DNA of 64,000 nt, from assembly GCA_963920575.1 (NCBI GenBank), contig OY986968.1, forward strand, positions 6,069,485 through 6,133,484, given 5' to 3'. The notes beneath the pieces were generated by a model. The model had not been told where the DNA came from. It saw only the letters and a program-made list of their open reading frames with translations, and did no database searches. The position numbers were made by a program, and so were the translations under genes. Of this stretch, positions 45,550 to 55,424 are shown in pieces. This stretch comes from Narthecium ossifragum. Its lineage: Eukaryota > Streptophyta > Magnoliopsida > Dioscoreales > Nartheciaceae. Each line of letters begins with the position of its first letter. Within the stretch, counting starts at the first letter, position 1.

Positions 45550-47202
45550 CTAAACTACTGTATACAAAACAAGGATTTTTAACCGCGCCCTTGGCGGCCG
45601 TGCCCTAGCACGATGATATGCAAAATCAGTAAGTGCCATGGCCTGGAAGGTTAGCGATAGTAATATCACCAAGAGTAGTTTACCATGTGAATCCAAGTGA
45701 CATATGACAAGTAGGAGAGCTAACTTTTGCATTCCAACTCCAATAAACAAGATATTTGGATCTCTCAAATCGAAATGTGTGTCATCATTATGCTCAAGTG
45801 TCAGTGACTTATCCAATGACCTATCAATAATGTCATCATGCTCGTGGTCAAGGATGGTAAGATCACAAAATCTGAAATAAATCTGTCGAAGTTTAAAAAT
45901 ATCTATCAAGGTCATGTTCTTCCTGACTATCCAAGGAGATGAAATAAACACTGGAAATATACCTTGCGGCTTAGAAGCATTGACTTGAAGTTCAGCCGAT
46001 GGAGGTTCAACAAATACCTGGTCGTGGTGGTCTTGGAAATCTTCCAGATCTTCCTCATTGCTGGCCGGCCCGTACTGGAGTACTTCGTCTTCTTCCATAT
46101 GATGTGTCCATCCGAGTTCGTGCACGCTAAAAGATGTGATTACCTCGTATAGTTGGCGTGCTTTTTTCTCGTCCTTCATAAGTAACTGCAGAAGGAAAGA
46201 GTCAAAATTAGGCTTTGTTTTAGCCTCCTTAAGTAAGTCCGAAATCTCTGTCATAGAAAGCTGAGCAGAAACATGTGCATCTTCAGCATCAGAAGCATGA
46301 ACATGTGCATTACTAACATTGGAATCATGAGTATACGCATAGTGAATGTTAGTATCATGAACATGCGTATGAGCGCTAAAATCATGTACATATGCATCAC
46401 ACATACTAGAATCAATAGCTTGTGCATCAATAGGACTAGAATTTTGAACATGCACACTAGCACTACCGTCATGAGCATATGCATCATCAACATGAACATC
46501 TTCAGCATGTGCACCATAAGCATTAAAATCATGGATGTATGCATCAGAAGCACTAAAGTCATTGACACATGTATCATACGTGTTAGGCTCATCAACATGC
46601 ACATCATGGGGAGTAGCAACATAAGTATCATGCACATAATCATCATAAGCACTAGGATAAGAGTAGAAAGGCTCATTGTGTTGCAGATAGCTGTTGGACG
46701 TTGAGGCGACAATGGGATGCTTGTAGAATTTGGCAGTGATATGGCCATGATAATCATCCCAACGCTCCGGAACTGTCTGTGTACGAGTCATCTCAACAAG
46801 CTCATCCAAGTGCTTCATAGCTTCATCAGGATCAATCTGCAAAAACTCACCCTTGCATCTTGTTTCAAGAACTTGACGTTCATGCTTAGTTAATCCATAA
46901 TAAAAATAGCTAACTAAACGCAAATTAGGATAACCATGTTGAGGGCATGAAGCTATTAAACTGGTAAATCGCTGCCATGCATCACATAATGACTCATTAT
47001 CCTTTTGTGCAAAGGATGAAATTTTTGTTTTCAATGCATTACTCATATAAGTAGAACGATACTCATTGACAGAAACATGACTCGCTCTATTCTCCTCTCT
47101 CAATTCGTATATGCTTTTCTTACGAACTATTGTTTGAGACATTTCATCTCTCGACTTCATAGAACATGATCTCAAATAGTATTGATATAATCCATTTTCC
47201 AT
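45550..47202 (-). CDS. Athila-type gag with His/Asp-rich repeat region
   Basis: An intact frame of 550 codons. Residues about 55-145 hold the gag core (ISSFAQKDNESLCDAWQRF, GYPNLRLVSYFYYGLTKHER, DPDEAMKHLDELVEMTRTQ), as in Athila capsid proteins. Residues about 185-320 are replaced by a degenerate repeat of 9-14 residues built on HVHD, AYVHD or DDAYAHD, very rich in His and Asp. No CCHC knuckle is visible. The carboxyl third (about 330-550) contains MKDEKKARQLYEVITSF and a hydrophobic end. Gag is the only product of this element, so it may be the part needed for packaging its own RNA. The start codon lies 203 nt downstream of the primer site. Confidence 0.8.
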   Translation of the reverse strand: MENGLYQYYLRSCSMKSRDEMSQTIVRKKSIYELREENRASHVSVNEYRSTYMSNALKTKISSFAQKDNESLCDAWQRFTSLIASCPQHGYPNLRLVSYFYYGLTKHERQVLETRCKGEFLQIDPDEAMKHLDELVEMTRTQTVPERWDDYHGHITAKFYKHPIVASTSNSYLQHNEPFYSYPSAYDDYVHDTYVATPHDVHVDEPNTYDTCVNDFSASDAYIHDFNAYGAHAEDVHVDDAYAHDGSASVHVQNSSPIDAQAIDSSMCDAYVHDFSAHTHVHDTNIHYAYTHDSNVSNAHVHASDAEDAHVSAQLSMTEISDLLKEAKTKPNFDSFLLQLLMKDEKKARQLYEVITSFSVHELGWTHHMEEDEVLQYGPASNEEDLEDFQDHHDQVFVEPPSAELQVNASKPQGIFPVFISSPWIVRKNMTLIDIFKLRQIYFRFCDLTILDHEHDDIIDRSLDKSLTLEHNDDTHFDLRDPNILFIGVGMQKLALLLVICHLDSHGKLLLVILLSLTFQAMALTDFAYHRARARPPRARLKILVLYTVV

Positions 47203-47404
47203 CTTTTCTTATTTTTCAATTTTTTTTTTGGTCAGTTTTTTTTTAGCAAATAAAAATAAAACGAAAAATCAAAATAAAACTAAAAAAGAAAATAAAGAAA
47301 ACTAAGGAAAAAGAAATAAAAATCCAAACAAAAAGGGACAAAGTTACCGCCTTCGATGTCTTCAATCATCATGATCTATTGATTCTGGCGCTTTTCTGAA
47401 CCGT

Positions 47405-47422
47405 CTCCCCGGCAACGGCGCC
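47405..47422 (-). promoter_or_regulatory. Primer-binding site for Asp tRNA
   Basis: The minus strand reads TGGCGCCGTTGCCGGGGA, separated by a few bases from the end of the 5' LTR (47428). This is the complement of the 3' end of plant Asp tRNA and the characteristic primer of Athila elements. Confidence 0.93.
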
Positions 47423-47427
47423 AATTT

Positions 47428-49259
47428 TTGATGTCGCTCAAATGTGTCACGCACAGCGGTCGCGGTGCAGTACAGCATAAGAGAGGTCGAATCCCACAGA
47501 GAGACAAGCAGGAAAGATCCAGAAACACAGATAACAATGAATTGAAAACAATCAAGAGCGATGAAAGTTAAGAAAATAGATCGAAGATGTAATGGTAAGA
47601 TAAAGTTAACGAAAGAAATCAAGATTTGAATGAGGCTAGGCTTTAGGAATCACTTCACTCGGATTTAGGTTCTTCTCTTCTCAATGGTTCATATGATACA
47701 CAGTTAAGGGATTCACATCCCAATCGCCTTAACCGGAAGATATAGAATTATGAATCTGATAAAATATAAATGTCTCTTTCTATGATTGATTCCTCCTTTT
47801 TATAGTTCTAACTTCATCCAGCCAAACCTAAGAATACACGATACCGGCTGTCACTACAGGCAACGCGCAGCAAAAGTTCATCGGGACAAAGCCCTAACTC
47901 TAACCGGATCCCTAAGAATACACAATACCAACTCTCACAATCGGCAATGCATAGCAAAGATCTCTCGGTATAGAGCCCCAACCTTATCTAACCAGATCCC
48001 TAAGAATATACAATACTAGCTGTCACTACGGGCAATGTATAGCAAAGGTCTCACGAGACTCGGTAGGAGAATTGAAGGAGATAACTATGGGATCACAATA
48101 TCATAAAAGAAGCATGACTGGATTTATAATAATGTTTAACCACAAAGCAATATGTGAAGATCCAATACATAAGAAGAGTTTAACAATAAAGATTAAAAAC
48201 ATGAACCATCGTTGGAGAAGAAACCCTAATCCTCGCTAGATCATCCGTCCGCCATGCCCGTGGATTACTCGGCCATAGATGGAGATGTCTCCATCTTTTT
48301 TCTCTTGAAAAACTCCTGAAAAGAGCCTCCAAAAACGTCCAAGAAGTCCCCTTTGATTAGCCCTAAGTTTCCTATTTATAGGGTCCAAGAATTAGTAAAC
48401 TCGGATTAATCAAAACCGTTGATTTTCGTCACTGGGCAAGTCCGATCGATCCTTCTCGGGATGTTGGATCGATCGGTCTCTTGAGATCTCCAATCTTCTA
48501 GCTTCGCCCGTGTCCGATCGATGGACGGATCGATCGAACTCTGCTCCTTTAAAAAGCATACGTTCTGTCACCCTTTAATTCCCAAGTCCGATCGATCGGA
48601 TTATGTATGTTGGATCGATTGGTTGAGTAAAAATCCGCTGTTTTTGACTTTTTCCGAGTCCGATCGATCGGACCATTGGTGTCGGATCGATCGGACCCTA
48701 TGGGAGCGAAGGAGGGATCGATCGGATCATAAAAATCCACATTCTCTGGGTATTTTTGAGTCCGATAGATCCAACTCTAGGAGTCGGATCGATCGGGCTC
48801 AGTAGGAGTGATGGTTCGATCGATCGAACCATATTCAACCAAAAACTACATGTTCTGTCACGGTTTTGCCAGGTCCGATCGATCGGACCTTCGCTCGGAC
48901 TTCCAGCTTATTTTCCTTTCTGCCATTCAGACTGTGCATTGATACTGAAATTGCCGTAACTTCTTCTAGGAAACTCGGAATCACGAACCGTAAAATTCTC
49001 CAGAATCTAGACTTCAAGAGCTTTCCAACCATATATGGCACATCATCTGATTCTTCACGAGCAGGTACAGATTAATTGTTGAAGTTGATCCATATACTCT
49101 TTTCAGCTTCTTTTAGCTCCAATTTCCTGCATTTTCCAAACAACCATGTGAAGCATCATATAGATATAAAAATAGTAATAAAGATGATGATTAAGGATAA
49201 TAATCTAGCAATTGAGATGGTTTTAAGGTTGTTCAGAGTGCACTTTCATGCACTCATCA
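47428..49259 (-). repeat. 5' LTR of the gag-only Athila element
   Basis: Nearly identical to 42478-44308, including the palindrome array (about 48440-48890) and the TATA box near 48375 (minus strand). Its outer end abuts the GTGAC duplication at 49260-49264. Confidence 0.93.
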
Positions 49260-50821
49260 GTGACGTAAGGGACACCTCAGCTGACCGCCAAGTGATTGAT
49301 CTCCCAACCCCAGGGAGATCGATCCCGCTCGGGCGGGGCGTGCCACCCCCAAAGAGATCGATCCCAAGCCATATGGGATCGATCCCAATGGGTGCACCGG
49401 CGGCCGGTCGGCGAAGAATACCGCCGAAAACCACAACCATTCCTCATCAAACTTGATGGACTGGTAGATCTATGAACCACGAAGCTACTCATGGCTTCAA
49501 AACCGAAAAACATCAACTATGCAAGGAGATCTATTGAAATCAAAACCGGATTTCAAAATCCTTAAAACAAGCCGGAGTCTTTGAGTGGGATCCCTACCTC
49601 CAAAGAGCTTCTTCGATCCACGAAGCCTAGCCTAGGATCTTCCTCACGCCGTCACGGTTCCAACGAGCCTTCAAGCTCCGAGAACGGTGGCCGGAGGAGG
49701 GAGAACGGAGGAGGAAAGGGGGCTGTCGGAACAGGGGAAGAAAATAGAGCCGGGAGGAAGAAGAGGGAAGAAGAGAAAGAAAGGGAGGAGGAGGGGAAGG
49801 GGATAAGGCCGGGGAAAGCTGGCGAAGGCGAGGGAAAGGCGAAGGAGGGGAGCAAAAGTCTCCCCTCCCCTGACAGGGGAGCCGACGACCATCGCCGTGG
49901 CCATCCTTCGAACTCCACCGCCAACGACTTCCAGGGCAAGTGAGATCGATCTCCATTGCATGCGGGATCGATCCCAAGCAAACGGGATCGATCCCCCTTG
50001 ACAAAGGGATTGATCTCCTATGCCCAGAAAGGCAAACTTGGGCTGAGACACAAGCCCAAGCCCAGATCTTCCAATCTCAGGTCCACCTAACCTTTCTAAA
50101 CAAACACAAGCACCAAACAAGGTCTGTGTGTGCACACCCAGTGTGAAACGACCGCCAAGGCGCAATTTTCCAAATTGCCCTTGTGGTCAACCACAAGCCA
50201 AGGGAAAAAGAGGGGCGGGTCCTCACAATCAGAGCTCGATGGGGAAAGATCGAATCGGACGGTCGAGAACGATCTGGATCTCTATATAAGGCCTGTCCCT
50301 TTCTCTCTCATTCTTTCTCTTCTCTCCTGTCGTTTTCTCTCTCTCTCTCCTACGGTTGTGCTAGGGCTTTAGAGCGTGGCTTTCGTGGCGCGGATCTTGG
50401 CGGTTCGATTGGTTGGACGTGTGGAGGAGCTACCTTACTTGCTCAAGTAGGTGTTTCTACTTCGATCTCGTCATCGGGTTCTCCTAGGATAGATTTAATG
50501 CCTTTTCACTGTAGGAATACTTGTTAGAATGTTATGTAGTTCATTGCACATGTGTTGTGGATGGTTTGAAGTATTCCTACCTTACGATTTCCGTATTTTA
50601 ACGGCTGGTTTCCGTATTATCGCCGTTTTGTCGGTTTTCGCCTGTTTTGACCTAGATAGGAGATTTAACCATCAAAAATGTAATTTCTTAATACCATTGA
50701 ATTCCCCATCGTTATTTACGTTTGCTTGCAAAATCTCATTGATCTCCAACAAGTTTTGATGTTTGAAATCCAAGGAATTGGATTTCCAGCACTGTTCTAA
50801 TGAACAGTGTAATAGGCTCCA

Positions 50822-51150
50822 CGGTCGATCGGTGGATCGACCGTCAAGCGTTGATACGCTCTTTCTGGGCCCGACGGTCGACCGTCGGATCGATCGTCAG
50901 GCTCTGTGTGGTTTTTAGTCTCCCAGGGTCGATGCATGGATCGACCGCGGGATCTTCTCTTTTTCCGATTTGCCTCACGGTCGACCGTCGGATCGACCGT
51001 CAGGCTCTGTTTGGTTTTGGGCTTCCCAGGGTCGATCTCCGGATCGACCGTCGCCCAAATGGTTTTCCTCGTTTTGGTCTCACGGTCGACCGTGGCATCG
51101 ACCGTGACATCAACAGTGGCCTCACGGTCGACCGTCGCATCGACCGTGGG
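50822..51150. promoter_or_regulatory. Array of 24-nt GGTCGAT/ATCGACC dyads
   Basis: Six or seven palindromes of constant 24-nt length (for example at 50821-50844, 50874-50897, 50978-51001, 51122-51145) share ACGGTCGA and TCGACCGT ends with variable centres; half-sites start 12 nt apart. They lie about 540 bp downstream of the TATA box, so within the transcribed leader of this element. Boxes AGGCTCTGT(G/T)TGGTTTT follow two of them. Confidence 0.75.
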
Positions 51151-52404
51151 CCCTTGAGCAGTGTTTTCTGACTTTTCTTGAATGGCTTTCATTTGAGATT
51201 GATATCTAAACATGTTGGGAGGTTTGCATGTTGTTTTCATGAAGTTTTCAAGGGATTTCCATTGAGATTAAGGATTGAATCGCATGTATATCCCTTTTGA
51301 GTAAATTGATGGTTTGACTTGCATTTAAATACATGTTTGGTTGGTAATTAAATGCTTAATTGATTGCTTAGCCATTAGCTAACTATGAGTGCTAGCTAAT
51401 GTGGAATTGTGGAACCTTAGCCTCTTGTCGGCGAGTGCCGAGGGCTATTGAATATTTGTTGAACCTATAATTGATGTGTGGTATTTAGAGACATCTAGGG
51501 TAGATGTTTGAATAGGTTCATGCATTGTATGCATTAGAGGCATATGAGGTTAGGCGGGCGATGGGTTTGGTCGCCGATCCGAGGCTCTCGGGTAGCTCGG
51601 ATCTAGCCTTAGGACCGAGGCTGGGTAATCAGGATTAGGGTGATTGTTTAATGGAATCTCTTGTTATTGAGGATTTGCGATAGTTGACTCTGATCAATGT
51701 TTCGAGGTTTAGAGGTCATGTTGTCTTCCCAAGGCTAAGTCTTAGGAATGGTTGTCGATGTCCCTGACATGGTCCCCAGGCAGTGGTTTCCTGTTGGGTA
51801 ACGGTGTTCCTACTGGTTCTTGTTCTTTTCCTCCCAGCGTGTTAGTTGATGTTCCCAGCGTGGTCGGTTGAGAAGAGTAGGATCTCTTGGGGAATCGACA
51901 TGGGTTGTGGAATCCCGTGACATTCCTTAGGCTTGAGCGGGGAGAAAACACTGTTGTTGTTTTCCTCCTTTCTGTGTGTCGTAGAGTAGAACCCTACTGA
52001 GCTTATTGCTCACTCCTACCCGGGCTGCGTTTGTAGGTGCAGGCGACAGTTTTTCTTCTGTGGAGCATGCGGGATCGGCCTTTGGTGGCGCGAGTACGTC
52101 CAGAGGTGCTTGAGGTTGCTGGAGGATCGACTGTTGTACTTTTTGATAGTTTGTATATTATAAACATATTCGAGGGCTTTTGGGATTATTGTATAATATC
52201 TTTCCTTTGGAGAAGTTTGATAAAGCATTTTGTATCAGTACAACTTGATGTATATATATGAATTGGATTACTGTCTCACCTTTGGAATATAAATTGTTTA
52301 AATTATCTGTCTTTTCCGCTTTTATCGTGCCAGTTGCAGATGAATAGTAATAGGAACCCTCACGCCCCGTCCTGGATGGGTTTTCTGGGTCAGGGTGTGA
52401 CAAC

Positions 52405-52419
52405 TTGGTATCAGAGCAG
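52405..52419 (+). promoter_or_regulatory. Primer-binding site for initiator Met tRNA
   Basis: TTGGTATCAGAGCAGG lies two bases after the LTR end (52402), the usual site in Tekay/Del-type Gypsy and Copia elements. Confidence 0.9.
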
Positions 52420-52582
52420 GTTGTAGGTCCTAGGGATAGGATTAGGCTTGCGGTTAAGGTTTTGAGCGCGGATTGGGATAGTTCTAGGAGTAGAGCATCC
52501 ATGTGTGCTTGTTCGTGCTCATGTGTGTTATGCTTTTGCTTTATTGATTGCTGTTGTGTTTTGATTTCTTACGGGTGGACAC

Positions 52583-53779
52583 TTGTCGTCTCTGGTAAAC
52601 GTGCAGATGACAGGGAGTCGGGCTAGCTGTCCAGTCTTGAGTCGTGGTAGTGCGCGCGAGGAGCGCGCCGCCCGACGAGCCTTAGGGGCCAACACAGCCT
52701 TGCCCCGGGGATCTGCACCAGAGCCAGAGCCGAGGATTGAGGTCGTGATGGAGGAGGATGCTTCTTTCATCGCCGAGGAGGTCTCTCCTCCACTCGACCA
52801 GCGTGCTGTTGTGACAGCGGTGGTCGACTTCCAGAGGCTGAACCCGCCTATGTTCAGCGGTGCTGGAGGCAATCCAACGATTGCGGACGACTGGCTGGAG
52901 GGAGTCAGTCGCGTCCTTGACACTCTGTTCGTCCAGGATGATCGGGTTCGGGTCAAAATTGCCACGTTCCAGCTCGACGGGGATGCTTTTTACTGGTGGC
53001 GCTCTTTCCAGGCCGCCAGGGACGGGAGTGACCCATCTTGGGCCATGTTTCGTTCGTCGTTTCTTGGCGCGTTTTTTCCCTGCAGCGCGCGCTCGGCCCT
53101 TGTCCGTGAGTACCAGACCCTTTCTCAGGGTACTCAGTCGGTAGTACAGTACGCGGCTAGGTTCACGAGACTTGCCAGATTCGCCGGTGCGGTGTCGACG
53201 GACCCTCTTGCCAGAGCGGAGCAGTTCCAGTGGGGGCTTAGGCCCGAGCTCAGGCGGCTGATCACGGCACAGCGCGCTAGCACGTACGCAGAGGCGATGG
53301 ACTATGCCTTAGCTGTTGAGGCTCAGTTGCAGGAGCCGGGGCCCAGGGCAGTCCAGCCGGCGTCGTCTGCGAGTGCCAGTGGCAGAGGACAGCCGCAGAG
53401 AGCAGCTCAGGGCAGAGGACGCTCGTGGAGGCCGCGGCAGAGGTACCCACGACGCCAGCAGCCATACCAGCGTCACCCACCCCAGTACCAGCAGCAGCCT
53501 AGGCAGGGAGGCCAGCCACTTCTTCCGGCTGGGCCTCAGGGGCAGATGTCCGGAGGAGGTGGCCAGAGCCAGCAGCTAGCGCTTGGACCTCCTGTGTGCT
53601 TCGAGTGCCGGCAGACATGGCACTTTCGCCAAGACTGTCCGACGTTGAGGGCACAGTCAGTTCGTGGCGGAGCAGGCGGAGGTTGGCGGACACCAGGAGC
53701 CGGGAGAGGCAGAGGTCGCGGCGGAGGTCGAGGCGAACCCAGAGGGGGAGTTTACGCACTTCCAGACCGCGAGTACTGA
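52583..53779 (+). pseudogene. Tekay-type gag, truncated by an Athila insertion
   Basis: The frame is open from 52583; the likely real start is the Met at 52607 (MTGSRASCPV). Capsid core: FQRLNPPMFSGAGGNPTIAD, DDWLEGVSRVLDTLF, MFRSSFLGAFFPCSARSAL, VVQYAARFTRLARFAGAV, LRRLITAQRAS. An Arg/Gln-rich linker is followed by a zinc knuckle CFECRQTWHFRQDC, with Trp where Gly is usual, and a Gly/Arg-rich tail ending YALPDREY. The stop TGA at 53777-53779 is not its own: it is the first three bases of the Athila LTR. In the intact family gag continues into protease, so this is a truncated product of about 390 residues. Confidence 0.88.
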
Positions 53780-54708
53780 TACGTCTTGAAAAGTGTCGTG
53801 ACTTAACAAGACTGACCAAAATTACAATATATTCCGGTGCTCTACTTTAACTACTAAGGACTAGTAGATAGTGGAGAGTCCGAATCGAGTCCACAGGGAT
53901 TTCAGGGATTTAAATCAAATACTTAGCAAATCTCCTACTAATAAGTTGAGAAAAGATTGCAAGTTGAAATTAAACTAAAACTATACTAAAGGATTGAAGA
54001 ATATGAGAGAAAGGACCATAGGATTCTTAATCAGTAACTAAGGATCTACCAGGTCTTCCAAAGATCAGGGCATGCAGACACGATAAATGGCTCCCTAAAA
54101 GTTGATAAAGAAATGGCTAGTTCTCATTATCACTCGACAAGTTTTGTTTAGGATTCCTTGTCGGCAAGAACAATCAACGAAATATCAGTGACCGAATGAT
54201 TAGTTACGTTCACTGCTAATGAACCCTCTTACTCAGATGAGTTTATCGCAAGCAATGCCATAGAAATGGATTTAGGTGTAATATCGAGATGACTTCGCAT
54301 CTCGATGGCCAAAACTACAAAGATAAGATGCATGAGAGATTAGGGATGGAACGTAGTGGGACTAGCACTACTATAGTGGGACTAGCACTATACAATCCCT
54401 AATCACGAACAAGATTCCATCCGAGATATCATGGGACTAGCATGATCCTTTTATTTAGATGAATCCAATCCACGCCCTAACATACACAAGCTCTAGAATC
54501 AAGTGCAAGCAAGAACGATCCAAACATCCAGCAAGAAATCAACACCAAGATATAGGCAAATATAATCAATCCATAAAACCAAATAATCGTGTATACAAAC
54601 CCTAAATCTAAGAAATCCCTAGCAAAAACCCTAGTTACATCATAAGAATCCCATGGCTAGGGTTTTAGCTACTCATCTTCAGGGGATAATCCATCGGTAG
54701 AAGTTGAT

Positions 54709-54786
54709 GATCTCCTCCCGCCATGGATCTCCTCCCGCCATGGATCTCCTCCCGCCATGGATCTCCTCCCGCCATGGATCTCCTCC
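54709..54786. repeat. 17-bp tandem repeat GATCTCCTCCCGCCATG
   Basis: Four identical copies and a partial fifth, head to tail. They lie downstream of the presumed promoter of the Athila LTR. Frames with repeated GGDPWREEIHGG-type peptides here are by-products. Confidence 0.92.
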
Positions 54787-54950
54787 AAAGAATCGTCGAA
54801 GAAAAGATGTAGAAAAGATAGGTAAACTCTCTCCAAAAACGTCTGGAAAAGGCCCCCCCAAAAATCCCTAAACAATGACTACTTATAGTCCAAGAGACAA
54901 CCACCCTCGGATTAGATCAGAGCCGTCGATCTTTGCTTCTGGCCGCGTCG

Positions 54951-55248
54951 GATCGATCCAACCTTTGAAGCCCGATCGATCCGACTCCTTAACTCCCTTA
55001 ATATTGTGAGCAACGCCCGAGCAGGATCGATCCAACTCTTGGAGTTCGATCGATCCTACGCCTTTATTGCTGGTAACTCTCGAGCTGGATCGATCGGGCT
55101 TGACTTGATCGATCGATCGAACCACCGTTGTTAAGCTACATCCCTTGCTGGATCGATCGGGCACTTGAAGTTCGATCGATCCAGCCGTTATTGATCGTTC
55201 CCTTGTTGGTTGAGTTGGATCGATCGAACCTATTGAGGCCGATCGATC
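54951..55248. promoter_or_regulatory. Five GATCGATC pairs, all with 23-nt spacing
   Basis: Starts are 54951/54974, 55025/55048, 55088/55111, 55151/55174 and 55218/55241; every pair is exactly 23 apart, while pair-to-pair steps are 74, 63, 63 and 67. The 15 nt between the palindromes differ from pair to pair; outer flanks are often complementary (GTCG/CGAC, GCTG/CAGC), so each unit can fold. Located in U3. Confidence 0.88.
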
Positions 55249-55424
55249 TAACTTGTCAGAATCGCCAAAATATCATTCTTTTAGCTCCAAAGATGATCTA
55301 ACTCGTAGCAGGACCTGTTATACCTGAAATGAAAAAAAGTAGTCAATCCAGCATTGCTCGGGGCCCAACAAAGTCAAATTACAAGGGTGTTTTGTGCACT
55401 TTTCAAGTCTTATCACACCCCCCA

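Larger units (their letters stand above)
42478..49259 (-). mobile_element. Complete gag-only Athila element
   Basis: 6782 bp with LTRs 42478-44308 (3') and 47428-49259 (5'), which differ at only a few positions over the stretches compared. Flanked by GTGAC (42473-42477 and 49260-49264). The primer site at 47405-47422 is complementary to the 3' end of plant Asp tRNA, the usual Athila primer. A polypurine tract lies at 44309-44320. One intact 550-codon gag frame is present and no pol, so the element must move with enzymes supplied by others. Near-identical LTRs make it one of the youngest insertions here. Confidence 0.95.
37243..50227 (-). mobile_element. Gag-only Tekay-like Gypsy element, itself interrupted
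   Basis: Exact ATCAG duplications flank it (37238-37242 and 50228-50232). The 3' LTR is 37243-39663; the 5' LTR is 41022-42477 plus 49265-50227, about 2.42 kb each. On the minus strand the LTRs start TGTGAGGACCC and end GGCGCGACA. The primer site TTGGTATCAGAGC lies at 41007-41019. The interior is only 1358 bp and encodes a damaged gag, with no pol. The LTRs differ at roughly 5% of the positions I compared. The 5' LTR is split by the Athila element 42478-49259. Confidence 0.93.
37009..53776 (+). mobile_element. Tekay/Del-like Gypsy element, 5' part, with nested insertions
   Basis: The 5' LTR consists of 37009-37242 and 50233-52402 (about 2.4 kb), starting TGTGAGGGCCC and ending GGGTGTGACA. 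It is the same family as the solo LTR 9044-11589. A TATA box TATATAAG lies at 50283-50290. A primer site TTGGTATCAGAGC (initiator Met tRNA) starts at 52405. Gag follows, cut at 53776 by an Athila element; the rest lies beyond the window. The left flank TGTTA (37004-37008) is the expected target duplication. The LTR is split by the gag-only element 37243-50227. Confidence 0.9.
53777..55415 (-). repeat. 3' LTR of the large Athila element
   Basis: On the minus strand it starts TGATAAGACTTG and ends AAGACGTATCA (1639 bp). A weak TATA-like CTATAAGTAG lies near 54885. It holds five GATCGATC pairs upstream of that, and a 17-bp tandem repeat (54709-54786) downstream. Confidence 0.9.

Noticed and set aside
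46251..46757. Met-rich frames overlapping gag in other phases
   Set aside because: They are shadows of the gag repeat; only the 550-codon frame has the gag core.
54951..55248. The regularly spaced palindromes as a CRISPR array
   Set aside because: The repeats are only 8 bp, occur as pairs with irregular gaps between pairs, lie in plant LTRs, and no cas genes are present.
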